Part shown: one piece after another, positions 35,006 to 43,853 of the stretch
Layout of the letters: the number at the start of each line of letters is the position of its first letter
Position numbering within the stretch: position 1 is the stretch's first letter
Assembly: GCA_011525915.1 (NCBI GenBank)
Contig: WYBM01000088.1
Location: 124,001 to 188,000, forward strand
Reading direction: 5' to 3'
DNA: 64,000 nucleotides
DNA from: Ardenticatenaceae bacterium
Lineage (GTDB): Bacteria > Chloroflexota > Anaerolineae > Promineifilales > Promineifilaceae
Notes under the pieces: model-generated
What the model saw: the letters and a program-made list of their open reading frames with translations, nothing else
Told to the model about the DNA's origin: nothing
The model's database searches: none
Made by a program: the position numbers and the translations under genes

Positions 35006-36490
35006 ATGATGATGAAAGAACTTTACCAAAAAGACACACATACTACTCGCTGGGCTGGTTCGCAAGACCCAACCAATGCCCAAGGGCCTGTTTTTGATAC
35101 TGTGGCGCCTGGTGAAACAAAAACGTTGCTGTCCGTGGCTGGCTGTGGGTTGATACAGCGTATCTGGCTGGCCTTGCAGCCACACACGCCGGAACGACTG
35201 CGAGCTTATCGGCTGGAAATGTTTTGGGATGGTGCGGAGACGCCGGCCGTTTCTGTACCCCTGGGTGACTTCTTTTGCGTGGGGCCAGGTGTCGTTTCCT
35301 TTGAAAACGAACTATTTACCAGTCTGGCAGGGTGCTCCTTCAGCTGCACCGCCCCTATGCCCTTTTGCACCGGGGCGCATATCACACTCACCAATGAATC
35401 TGGGGAGAGCATTTCCCACCTGTCTTACACCATCAATTACACACTTACCAGGCAGCCTGAGGCAGACGTGCTGTACTTTCACAGCCATTGGCGGCGCGAA
35501 AGCCCCACCACATTGGGCCAGGATTTTGTAATATTGCCCCATGTGGCGGGCCACGGCCGTTTCCTGGGCACGGCTCTTTATATTATGACTGACCCGGTTT
35601 ACGGCCGTAGTTGGTGGGGGGGAGGTGATGTCAAACTCTATCTGGACGGCGACGCCAATCACCCTGGCCCGGTGAGCACAAGCATGGCCAATTACATAGG
35701 GGCCGGCTGGGGCATGAGTCCATTCTCTCAACGTTACCAGGGGTGCCTGGTGGCCGATGCAGCTTACGGCCGTTACATGTTGTACCGCCTGCACGTGCCG
35801 GACCCTATAACGTTTCACCAGGGGTGTCGGGTCACTGCCCAGCAGATCGGCAGCGCCCCCAAAGAAATGGTGCGTCAGCTGGCCGCCAACGGCGCACCGC
35901 TGCACTTGATCAGCGCCGCTGGCGGGCGCCAACCCTTCCTGACTCTAGTTGATGCCAGGTCAGCTCTGGGTGACCCCGACATTGCCGAAAGCGACTGGTG
36001 CCACTTTTACCGCCAGGATGATTGGACGGCCGTCGCTTACTTTTATCTGGATAAATCCACCAACTCGCTGCCGCTGCTGGCGCCGCTGGCCGTACGCGTG
36101 GCCGGTTTGGCCACAACCACGGCCGTGACCATGAGCCGTTTGGAATACCGTCCCCGCTCTCTACGCCGCAAGGACAATGGCTTCGCCTTTAATTTGCAAA
36201 ACCCGGCAGAACCACTCACCATCATCGGCTTGCACAGCCTGACGGTGAATGAGCAGCCTGTGGCCGCAGCAGATATCACCCTGATTTCCATGCATGGTGT
36301 CACCCGGCCAGCCTCCGCCATAACCCCAGGTACACCGCTGCCCCTACCCACCCACACCACCGCCCGCATCCAGGTAAACGGGGTTCAGTTGGCTGATAGA
36401 GTGCACCACATTTCTCTCCGCCTGCAGGTGTTAGAAGTAGAAGGGATGGTTGCCGTAAGCCTCTCAGACCAATTAGGGGAAAAAACATGA
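35006..36490 (+). CDS. DUF2961 / GH172 family protein
   Basis: The family is recognised from an opening Arg/Trp/Gly segment (TTRWAGSQDPTNAQ), GCGLIQRIWLAL, the YWDG-like FWDGAETPAVSVPLGDFFCVG and later SFENELFTSL. DUF2961 proteins form GH172, whose known members act on difructose dianhydrides or alpha-arabinofuranosides. They fold as viral-capsid-like double jelly rolls. No signal peptide is present. The chosen start is the ATGATGATG run at 35006; the frame extends upstream into the R2lox gene without reason. The stop overlaps the next start as ATGA. Substrate is not predictable, but a plant- or fungal-glycan role would match the glycosidases further on. Confidence 0.75.
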   Translation: MMMKELYQKDTHTTRWAGSQDPTNAQGPVFDTVAPGETKTLLSVAGCGLIQRIWLALQPHTPERLRAYRLEMFWDGAETPAVSVPLGDFFCVGPGVVSFENELFTSLAGCSFSCTAPMPFCTGAHITLTNESGESISHLSYTINYTLTRQPEADVLYFHSHWRRESPTTLGQDFVILPHVAGHGRFLGTALYIMTDPVYGRSWWGGGDVKLYLDGDANHPGPVSTSMANYIGAGWGMSPFSQRYQGCLVADAAYGRYMLYRLHVPDPITFHQGCRVTAQQIGSAPKEMVRQLAANGAPLHLISAAGGRQPFLTLVDARSALGDPDIAESDWCHFYRQDDWTAVAYFYLDKSTNSLPLLAPLAVRVAGLATTTAVTMSRLEYRPRSLRRKDNGFAFNLQNPAEPLTIIGLHSLTVNEQPVAAADITLISMHGVTRPASAITPGTPLPLPTHTTARIQVNGVQLADRVHHISLRLQVLEVEGMVAVSLSDQLGEKT

Positions 36491-37770
36491 AGCGCCTCGT
36501 TCGCCTGTTTGTGCTGTTTGTAACCTGGCTGGCCTGGCTGACCAACGTTCGCTTGCCAGACAGCCGTTTTATCTGGTTATTGGCCATGCCCAAGTGGTTA
36601 TCTGGCCCCCTGGCCCCACTTCTGGCAATCGCCGGTATTTTAGGCGCGGCGTGGGGCCTCATCCGGCGTGATCGGCTGGCGGTCTTTGCCGGGGTGGCCA
36701 GCGCCATTTTTGCCGGTAGCTACATACGCAAAGTAACCGCCCCTCATGAAGAATTTGCTTTTGCCTTTGGGCCAGATTGGGAACAGCATCTGCCGTCCCA
36801 CCTACGTTGGCAAATGCGGCCGCGACGGTATGCGCTGCAGCCGTTCAACCCACCACTGGCCGGCCCGGTCATGATGGACACCGTCATGGGCAGCCATCAT
36901 GAAACAGGGGCCCCTTTGTTGGCTGACATATGGCAGCCAGCAGACGATGTGCCACGCACCGGCATCGGCATTATTTATCTGCACGGCAGTGGCTGGCATT
37001 ATCTGGACAAAAATTTTCAGGGGACTACCCGGCCGTTCTTCCAATACCTGGCAAACCAGGGCTACGTGATTGCCGATGTGGCCTACACGTTGGCGCCACA
37101 GGCCACGCTCATCCCTATGGTAGCCGACGTAAAACGAGCTATTGTCTGGATGAAAACCAATGCGGCCAGTCTGGGCATTAATCCGGCGCGTATTGTGTTA
37201 ATGGGGGCATCCGCGGGGGCACATCTGGCCCTGTTGGCCGCGTACACGCCCAACCATCCGATTTTAGACCCGGCAGATGTAGCCCTCGAGGACACGGCCG
37301 TACGTGGTGTCATCTCATGTTATGGCGTAAGTGATGCTGTTACGGCCCATGAATACCTGACCCGGTTAGCCCGGCTGCCAGTCAGGTTGGCACCGGTTAT
37401 GGAATCGTTGCTAAAACAAGCTGGCTTGTTGATGACCGACGGCCGTTTTGTTGAAGCTGCGGACATGCTCCCCAACCTGCTTGGCGGTCAGCCTGAGGTA
37501 ACATTCGCCATGTATGAGCTGGCCTCCCCTATCATCCACGTCGGCCCGCATTGTCCACCCACGCTCCTGATCAACGGCACCCATGATCTAGCCTTCCATG
37601 TAGACCAACACCGTCAGTTACACGCTGCCCTGTTTCGTGCCCGTGTCCCATGTGTGCATGTAGAGTTAGAGTATGCTGACCACGCCTTTGACCTCATCGC
37701 CCCGCGTTGGTCTCCAGGCGCGCAGGCGGCGCTCTATGATATTGAACGTTTTCTGGCCCTGATGGTTTGA
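36487..37770 (+). CDS. Membrane-anchored alpha/beta-hydrolase (BD-FAE / HSL-like esterase)
   Basis: Two to three hydrophobic helices in the first ~80 residues (LVRLFVLFVTWLAWL, GPLAPLLAIAGILGAAWGLI, VFAGVASAIFAGSYI) anchor the protein. The esterase domain starts near residue 130. The oxyanion loop is H166-G-S-G-W-H171, nucleophile S242 lies in GASAG, and the late THDLAFHV and ADHAFDL segments supply Asp and His. The domain resembles acyl-glycan or carbohydrate esterases of the BD-FAE/ABHYDROLASE_3 group. It begins within the stop codon of the GH172 gene, so coupled expression and a joint job in removing ester substituents from glycans are plausible. Confidence 0.82.
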   Translation: MKRLVRLFVLFVTWLAWLTNVRLPDSRFIWLLAMPKWLSGPLAPLLAIAGILGAAWGLIRRDRLAVFAGVASAIFAGSYIRKVTAPHEEFAFAFGPDWEQHLPSHLRWQMRPRRYALQPFNPPLAGPVMMDTVMGSHHETGAPLLADIWQPADDVPRTGIGIIYLHGSGWHYLDKNFQGTTRPFFQYLANQGYVIADVAYTLAPQATLIPMVADVKRAIVWMKTNAASLGINPARIVLMGASAGAHLALLAAYTPNHPILDPADVALEDTAVRGVISCYGVSDAVTAHEYLTRLARLPVRLAPVMESLLKQAGLLMTDGRFVEAADMLPNLLGGQPEVTFAMYELASPIIHVGPHCPPTLLINGTHDLAFHVDQHRQLHAALFRARVPCVHVELEYADHAFDLIAPRWSPGAQAALYDIERFLALMV

Positions 37771-37815
37771 CCCCGACCAGAGTTTTGAGTCGTACGGCAA
37801 TCGTTACGTTTCTCA

Positions 37816-40800
37816 CTAACCAGGCACAACCTCCAATGCAACGCCATTAGCCAGGTAATTTACCTGAAACTGTTTACCAGGCCCGATGGCTGTGCCGGTT
37901 ACCGTCGCGAAGGTGCCACTCCGGGATACGGCTGTCAAAATGGAGAAACTACTGCCAAAACCGGGATCATAGCTGTTGATGAGTGTGATCTCCAGGGTGC
38001 CGTCTACGGCGGCCGTTCCGGTTACGGCCAATTGATCATATTGAGAACCGGCACTAGGCCCTCCAACGTGGGTGATGAGTTTGCCGACGGCCGTTTGCGT
38101 ATAGCTGCCGTTAATGGTCATGACACCAGCTATGGTCCCCGCCGGCGAAACTTCCCCGCCATTGACGACATTAGCATCTAATGTACCCGTTCCCAGAAGC
38201 CGGGCATTATTGCCCAAAACAATCGTACCACCACTAACAACACCATCGACGTTCAGGAATATATCGGCAATGTTGATGTTTAGCGTACCAGCAGTGAACA
38301 GGACAGCACCCGCATCAACTGCCTCTATTCGACCCCTCTGTAGACTGCCATAGGCAACAAAATCTGTAGCCGAAGATAAATCAATCTGACTATTCGCTCC
38401 GCTAGCCAAAAACCACATGTTTGCGGGCCCAATGGACGGCAAACTGCTCAAATCAACTTTTCCGCCGTCTAAAGCATCGACCAGAATCCGATGGTAAGTG
38501 GTGGCATTCAGTGATGCCAAATTGGGAAAAACGATTTCGCTTCCGGCGCCCGTCGCTCGCCAGACGCGGTCAATTCCACCACCACTATAGCTGGTTAAGC
38601 CAGGGAGCGATAAGACTGCATCCCCGGTTATCAATATAGAAGATTGATTAAAATTCGTCAGCGCCGTTAGGGTTAGAGAGAGACTATCCAAAGTGATAGT
38701 TCCCGCTGTTAAACGGGTTATTTGCTGAACGGGTATCGTTCCCCCCGGATTCACAACCAGATCAACCAGATGCAGTTCCAGCAGGTTATCCATCAAAACA
38801 GTGCCATTATTGGTCGCTTCTATCCGACCCCTCTGTAGGCTGCCATAAGCAACAAATTCCGTGGCCGAAGATAAATCAATGTAACTATTCGTTCCGCTGG
38901 CAAAAAGCCACACATTTGCGGGTCCAATGGACGGCAAACTGCTCAAATCAACTTTTCCGCCATCTAAAGCATCGACCAGAATCCGATGGTAAGTGGTGGC
39001 ATCCAATGATGTCAAATTGGGAAAAGCTAGTTCACTTCCTAAACCTGTCGCTCGCCAAACACGGTCAATCCCACCGCCACTGTAGCTGGTTAAATTGGGA
39101 AGAGTAATTTTCCCTCCGTTCAAGGCATAAAAATTGGCCTGCGCCACCAGAGTCGTTCCATTGGCTGTAAAAGAAGCTACTATACCATCAGCGCGTAACG
39201 TGGTCCCACTTGCCATGCTGAAATTGCCATTTACGGTGGATGGCACTTGAACGGTAAAGGATCCACCCGTGATGCTAACGTTGTTGGCGCTGTGCAGCGC
39301 GAGTACGGTAGTGTTGCCACTGCTGTGAACGACCGTTATATTTTCCGATACATCAATTTCTACCCTGTCCGAAGCGTCGGGGATACGATCCAAATCCCAA
39401 TTCTGGGGATCGTGCCAGGATGTACCATCCCCACCGCCATCCCAGACAAGGGTGGGTTCGCTTTCTCCCCAGCCAAAATCAAAGAAGATAAAGACATTAT
39501 CCCCTGTAGCCGGTCCAACGCCGTTATAAACACGGGTTTCGGTTGTTATAGTGTCGATGGCGACGGCCGTAAATGGCTCGCCAGCCGGGATAAACGGCAC
39601 AAAAAAGTATCCGCCTGCGTCTGTCACCCCCGTAAAAGGCATCACCTGCCCATCGTTAAAAATTTTCACCTGCACCCGCCCCGCCAAAGGAGGTTGAGAG
39701 ATAACGGCAATGGGGTTGACATTGCCCACGCCATTACCCCCCGGTGGTGGAGCAGATCCCATCCCAGTGAAGACCGTCGTGCCTTGTTGCGCGCCTGGCG
39801 ATGGAGCCGGCCCACTGCCGCAGCCATTGGCCCATTTTAAGGCGTTGACACCAACCATCAAGCCTTGATACACCATTCGGGCATAATCAAGTGCTGCGGA
39901 TAACGTGCCGACAACAGTTCCCATAGCCGGCGATCGGGCGCTAATCAGCGCTCCTGCTTCCTCTAACGGACTGCCCTCGGGCATGGTGCTTTGGTAATTG
40001 GGTAAGGAATTAAAAAAGGCTGAAGTATCTGGGGGGCGAGCGCAATCTATTAACGCCATTGATCCCTGCAGTGATTTGTTGTCACCACTGTAAAGCAGCA
40101 TGACATTATTTTCCACCGTGTAAATTTTGGCGGCATCCGCTAGTAACTGCTCTGCCTCTGGAAATGGCTCTTCTTGTAAGTGAGCATAAATTGCCGTAAA
40201 GCTGGCCTGGGCTTGCTGTAAACTGGCTATCGTTTGCGTGAGCGTTTCACCTGGCACCAGGGTCGTTAAGGAACTTCCCTGGGCATCTTGCAGGCCCTGA
40301 ATCAGGTTGTTAATTTGCGCATCGAAGATTTCCTGTGGCGGTTGGTTTAATTCTGGCAGTTGTTCAATATGTACCGATATAGGCTCAGTTAAATATCCAG
40401 AACTTATATTTTTAAGCGTCATGAACGCTTCACCGACTGGCAGGTAGGGCAAGGAGATCAAGGCAATTTGCCGCGGCGGGGCTGTTTCCGCCAGGGTCAA
40501 AATGACAGGATATTCAACCGTTGTACCATCGACGGCCGATTCAAACATGGCAACATTCCCTATCGTAGAGAACGCATTAAACCCGTCCACCTCCAAGACA
40601 AATGCCTCGCCGGGTGGGCCCGCGATCACATTGGCGAATTGAGTGGTGCGCCGTAGATCATTGCCGGTAACCGAGGAAACAAGCGGCAAAGCAACGGGAT
40701 CCAGAATCACGTCATCATTGGGCGCAACCGAAGCGGTGCGGATAACAACCAGTTCATCTACACCATCGCCATTGGCGTCCGGCAAAATCATATAATTAAC

Positions 40801-41538
40801 AACCGCCTGCCCTGGTTGAACCCGATTGCCATACCCAGCCGATGAAACCATGCCCAGTGGTCTGGTCAGCGAGGCGCTGGACTGCACTTCCTGATCGCCT
40901 AAAAAGGTTACGCCAATGGTTTCCCACGCAATCCCATGTTGGGCGGTTACCTGTTCCTGGGTTCTTTCTGAAACGGTAACATTGGTATTATTGGGAACGG
41001 TATTGGGCAAAAAGGTAATGGCACTGCCGGTCTGGCTGGCCAGTACACCGCCGGACTGATGAATGAGGCCACTGGTCGGCGGGTTAGGAACGATGGTCAC
41101 CGTGATGCTATGGGTGGTGCTGCCGCCTGGCCCGGTGGCAACGGCCGTTAACGTTGCCGATCCGGCTGGTAATGTCTTCGCATCTAAAAAGGCGCGCAAA
41201 CCATCGGCCGGCTCCAGATCAATATCGTCAACTTTGAAAGTAACGCTGGTAATCACATCCCTGTGCGAAAGAGGCTGGATGGCAACAAAGGTGGTGCCGC
41301 CAACACTGGTATTGGGCAGGGGACTAATGAATTGAAATTGAGGCGCCCCTGGTGGGGTCAAAATAACGGGTAGATAAACCTGATAGGCTCCCCCGACTTG
41401 CATTGGGCCCTGGTCCCTACCGGGCATGAATGTTGATTCCAGGGCGCTCATTGGGGCAGACGGCCGTGGCAGCAGCGCTAAAACAGTCAGAAAAATGAAT
41501 GAGCAAAAGTGAAGTTTGAGGTTTCGAATATAATGCAT
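37816..41538 (-). CDS. Large secreted multi-domain surface protein (autotransporter-like beta-repeat C-terminus)
   Basis: The start at 41538 (MHYIRNLKLH) is chosen for AGAGGA five bases upstream and the signal peptide that follows (FCSFIFLTVLALL). The exported chain begins with YQVYLPVILTPPG. An Ig-like domain (~75-155) comes next, then a region resembling fibre or protease-associated modules (~160-420), a helical stretch and a carboxypeptidase-regulatory-like fold (~640-690). The rest is a repetitive beta-helix-like segment with two near-identical 165-residue units. The C-terminal stretch NGGEVSPAGTIAGVMTINGSYTQ is typical of autotransporter-associated or 'choice-of-anchor' repeats. No enzyme motif is visible. 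It is the second gene of an operon behind a diheme cytochrome. A surface or sheath role is inferred. Confidence 0.75.
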   Translation of the reverse strand: MHYIRNLKLHFCSFIFLTVLALLPRPSAPMSALESTFMPGRDQGPMQVGGAYQVYLPVILTPPGAPQFQFISPLPNTSVGGTTFVAIQPLSHRDVITSVTFKVDDIDLEPADGLRAFLDAKTLPAGSATLTAVATGPGGSTTHSITVTIVPNPPTSGLIHQSGGVLASQTGSAITFLPNTVPNNTNVTVSERTQEQVTAQHGIAWETIGVTFLGDQEVQSSASLTRPLGMVSSAGYGNRVQPGQAVVNYMILPDANGDGVDELVVIRTASVAPNDDVILDPVALPLVSSVTGNDLRRTTQFANVIAGPPGEAFVLEVDGFNAFSTIGNVAMFESAVDGTTVEYPVILTLAETAPPRQIALISLPYLPVGEAFMTLKNISSGYLTEPISVHIEQLPELNQPPQEIFDAQINNLIQGLQDAQGSSLTTLVPGETLTQTIASLQQAQASFTAIYAHLQEEPFPEAEQLLADAAKIYTVENNVMLLYSGDNKSLQGSMALIDCARPPDTSAFFNSLPNYQSTMPEGSPLEEAGALISARSPAMGTVVGTLSAALDYARMVYQGLMVGVNALKWANGCGSGPAPSPGAQQGTTVFTGMGSAPPPGGNGVGNVNPIAVISQPPLAGRVQVKIFNDGQVMPFTGVTDAGGYFFVPFIPAGEPFTAVAIDTITTETRVYNGVGPATGDNVFIFFDFGWGESEPTLVWDGGGDGTSWHDPQNWDLDRIPDASDRVEIDVSENITVVHSSGNTTVLALHSANNVSITGGSFTVQVPSTVNGNFSMASGTTLRADGIVASFTANGTTLVAQANFYALNGGKITLPNLTSYSGGGIDRVWRATGLGSELAFPNLTSLDATTYHRILVDALDGGKVDLSSLPSIGPANVWLFASGTNSYIDLSSATEFVAYGSLQRGRIEATNNGTVLMDNLLELHLVDLVVNPGGTIPVQQITRLTAGTITLDSLSLTLTALTNFNQSSILITGDAVLSLPGLTSYSGGGIDRVWRATGAGSEIVFPNLASLNATTYHRILVDALDGGKVDLSSLPSIGPANMWFLASGANSQIDLSSATDFVAYGSLQRGRIEAVDAGAVLFTAGTLNINIADIFLNVDGVVSGGTIVLGNNARLLGTGTLDANVVNGGEVSPAGTIAGVMTINGSYTQTAVGKLITHVGGPSAGSQYDQLAVTGTAAVDGTLEITLINSYDPGFGSSFSILTAVSRSGTFATVTGTAIGPGKQFQVNYLANGVALEVVPG
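38321..39095 (-). repeat. Two near-identical ~280-bp repeats inside the surface-protein gene
   Basis: Copy 1 is about 38321-38600 and copy 2 about 38816-39095, 495 bases (165 codons) apart. Long runs are identical at the DNA level, including synonymous positions, for example the segments encoding TYHRILVDALDGGKVDLSS. The duplication is therefore recent or kept similar by gene conversion. Confidence 0.85.
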
Positions 41539-41564
41539 GAGCGTCCTCTTTACCTTAAGGGAAA

Positions 41565-43553
41565 TCATGGTTGTGCAATGGGTGTCGTTTCCCGGCTAAT
41601 TGACCTTAAAAAAGCGGTCAGCGTCTCTATTTCATCAGGGGTCATCCCATTGCCCGTGTCAGGTGTGGGGTGGCCGGCAGCTAACAGTGCGGGCAATGTC
41701 AACATGGAACCGTCGTGCAAATAAGGCGCGGTTAATGCCACACCGAGTAATGATGGAGGCGCAAAACCCATGTGGCCGCGCACATCCAGGGGGTTTAATG
41801 TGGCTACATCGCGTAATACCTCCTCTACCATCCCGGATTCATCGGGATCCAATGTGCCTGGTGGGCCAGGCAACATGTCTGATGTCCAGTAGGGACCGCC
41901 ATGACACTCGGCACAACCATGGTTGATAAACAGGGTACGGCCAGAAGCCACGTCATCGCCACCGACCGGTATGATTGGTGCGCGAATACCATCTGTAAGG
42001 AAAGCAGCCAACGCATCTAAATCGGCCGAGCGGCCAGCATTTGGCAAACCCAGTAATGGTGGATCCACACCGGGCGCCATCCCCACTCCTCGTTGAATAA
42101 TCTCGATTGTCTCCTCTACATCTTGTGGTTCATCCAGCGTTGCTGACCAATGCCAGGGCAGTGTATCTCCGGCGTTCCAAAGCTGAGGTGTTTGCCGGGG
42201 GCCATCGGGAAAGTGCCAGGTGACACCATCTGGCCAGCCGCCAAAGTGGCAACTGGCACAAGAAATCCAGGAACCTTGCGAAAGGCGTGGGTCGGATGCA
42301 TTGTTGAACAATATCTTGCCCCACAAAACATCAGAAGGCAACGTCTCCACCGTTACCGGTATGTCAGCGACTTTCTGTAGGTTCTCCAGGTCAAGCACTG
42401 TCACTGTCCGGGACAGATAATTCATGACGAAGCCGTAACGGCCGTTGGGGGTAATGGCCATCCCTTGTGGATTATGACCGGCGGGCAGAAAACGAATCAG
42501 TTGTGGTTCAGCCGGCTGAGAAATATCAATGACTTCAACGAGGTTACTGCCTGCTAAGACAACATAGAGTCGCTGCCCATCAGGGCTGGGAATGGCCGCT
42601 ACCGGATTATTCACGGGCGAACCAAAAACAGCCTGGTCGTTCAAGGGTAAGTAAGCCGTTGGGTCTTCGCTTAACGTGTTAAGGTCAACCGATGACACGG
42701 CGGCAAAGATAGTTGTGGTTAAGCCCATCGGCAGTGCTGGCATTGCCCGCACATGGGGCAGCCAAAGTCGTTCGCCGGCAACCGTGATGCCGGTCAACAA
42801 ATTGGGGAAACCTTGTTCATTAGGGGTGAGTGGTATTTCATGGATAATTTGATTGGTGCGGGTATCAATGATCGTTAACCACCCCTGGCGGCCATCATTG
42901 CTGACAACAGGCCAACCTTCACGGGGCAACGCCATCAGATGGGTAACCATTAAATAATCACCGGCTGTTGCTGCCGCATAAGGGCGGGGGCGTACTGGAA
43001 TTTCAGCGGTGATTTGTTGCCGTTCATTATCTATCACAGCGACCACATCGGTGCTCATCAAGGTCACATAAGCGTGACGGCCGGTGGCGTCTAGCGTGAC
43101 ACTGCCCGGCTCAGGCCCAACAACCAACACCGCTTCTACCTGATGTGTGTGGCTGTTGATGCGGGCCAACTGTCCGGTGGCCCGGTCTGTAATGTAGATA
43201 AAACGGCCGTCAGGACTGACAATCAACGACCATGGCTCCTGACCTACCACAATCTCGCTCACTTTTTCCAGCGTTTGCGTGTCCAAGATGGTAACCGTGC
43301 CCGCATCAGGATTCACGACCCAAACGGCGTCTCCGGGTGGGGTCACAGCAATGGGTGCTCCCCAAAAAGCGGCGCCACTCAAAGAGGGTTGGGTGTAGGA
43401 GGTAGTAACGAGGGGCAGATACAGTGACCCACTGGCAACCGCCGTTATCGGTCTCTGGTGGAGCCAAAACAAACCACTACCAATTAGCAGAAGCGAGGAA
43501 ACTATCATGGGCGCATACCACGGCCGTTTTTTCCGGTAATGGGGTGTGTCCAT
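41565..43553 (-). CDS. Membrane-anchored YVTN beta-propeller fused to diheme cytochrome c (MauG/CcP-like)
   Basis: From the start at 43553 (MDTPHYRKKR) a single N-terminal anchor follows (~15-32), then SGSLYLPLV. Residues ~45-400 are a YVTN-type seven-bladed propeller (VVNPDAGTVTILDTQTLEKV, ITDRATGQLARINSHT, VTVLDLENLQKVADI). Residues ~420-660 form a diheme cytochrome: C432-A-S-C435-H436 and C547-A-E-C550-H551, with the surrounding GWPDGVTWHFPDGPRQTP and LGVALTAPYLHDGSMLTLPALL typical of MauG/cytochrome c peroxidase relatives. It probably acts as an extracytoplasmic oxidoreductase. The next gene, 26 bases downstream, encodes a giant surface protein that may be its partner or substrate. There is no Shine-Dalgarno; a TAAAAT box ends seven bases upstream. 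Confidence 0.82.
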   Translation of the reverse strand: MDTPHYRKKRPWYAPMIVSSLLLIGSGLFWLHQRPITAVASGSLYLPLVTTSYTQPSLSGAAFWGAPIAVTPPGDAVWVVNPDAGTVTILDTQTLEKVSEIVVGQEPWSLIVSPDGRFIYITDRATGQLARINSHTHQVEAVLVVGPEPGSVTLDATGRHAYVTLMSTDVVAVIDNERQQITAEIPVRPRPYAAATAGDYLMVTHLMALPREGWPVVSNDGRQGWLTIIDTRTNQIIHEIPLTPNEQGFPNLLTGITVAGERLWLPHVRAMPALPMGLTTTIFAAVSSVDLNTLSEDPTAYLPLNDQAVFGSPVNNPVAAIPSPDGQRLYVVLAGSNLVEVIDISQPAEPQLIRFLPAGHNPQGMAITPNGRYGFVMNYLSRTVTVLDLENLQKVADIPVTVETLPSDVLWGKILFNNASDPRLSQGSWISCASCHFGGWPDGVTWHFPDGPRQTPQLWNAGDTLPWHWSATLDEPQDVEETIEIIQRGVGMAPGVDPPLLGLPNAGRSADLDALAAFLTDGIRAPIIPVGGDDVASGRTLFINHGCAECHGGPYWTSDMLPGPPGTLDPDESGMVEEVLRDVATLNPLDVRGHMGFAPPSLLGVALTAPYLHDGSMLTLPALLAAGHPTPDTGNGMTPDEIETLTAFLRSISRETTPIAQP

Positions 43554-43560
43554 TACTGTA

Positions 43561-43588
43561 ATTTTAGCCTGGCATCTGTTCTGGGCAA
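43561..43588 (-). promoter_or_regulatory. Candidate promoter of the cytochrome operon, leaderless
   Basis: Minus-strand boxes TTGCCC (43583-43588) and TAAAAT (43561-43566) are 16 bases apart. The ATG at 43553 follows after seven bases, where transcription should start. No Shine-Dalgarno is present. Confidence 0.4.
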
Positions 43589-43615
43589 AATGTTTTTCTT
43601 TGCTCCGAATTTCCA

Positions 43616-43644
43616 TTGACAAAGTGGTTAATGTTTGTTATATT
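43616..43644 (+). promoter_or_regulatory. Consensus sigma-70-type promoter before the LacI operator
   Basis: A perfect TTGACA (43616-43621), a 17-base spacer and TATATT (43639-43644). The predicted transcription start falls at the left edge of the operator palindrome (43651), so a bound repressor would block initiation. It reads toward the LacI gene. Confidence 0.75.
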
Positions 43645-43650
43645 TCCTCT

Positions 43651-43674
43651 ATTCATGGGAGCGCTCCCATGAAT
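43651..43674. promoter_or_regulatory. LacI-family operator, perfect 24-bp palindrome
   Basis: The central 14 bases, TGGGAGCGCTCCCA at 43656-43669, are identical to the site established for CelR, the LacI-family cellobiose-responsive regulator of cellulase genes in Thermobifida. The palindrome extends perfectly five bases further on each side. It overlaps the +1 region of the promoter at 43616-43644. Confidence 0.85.
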
Positions 43675-43760
43675 GTCAAAGGAGAAGGCAGCACACATCC
43701 CACAGACTGCCCACTCATTTTACGGAACTTTTGGCGGCAAGAGGTTTTTTTTAGCACAGT

Positions 43761-43778
43761 TATGAGAGCGCTCTCATA
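43761..43778. promoter_or_regulatory. Second LacI-family operator, perfect 18-bp palindrome
   Basis: TATGAGAGCGCTCTCATA shares the GAGCGCTC core with the operator 110 bases upstream. Two sites about ten helical turns apart would allow looping by a LacI-type dimer or tetramer. It lies 75 bases before the LacI start, in the 300-base gene-free region, which otherwise holds only the promoters described. Confidence 0.75.
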
Positions 43779-43853
43779 GCCACGTCCTAAGCAATCATTT
43801 CTACCTTTATTATTGAATCCGTTTAGCTGCATTATCATTGACAGAGTCAACAT

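Noticed and set aside
43668-43779. Small frame of 36 codons beginning inside the first LacI operator
   Set aside because: The ATG is part of the palindrome, has no ribosome site, and the frame ends inside the second operator.
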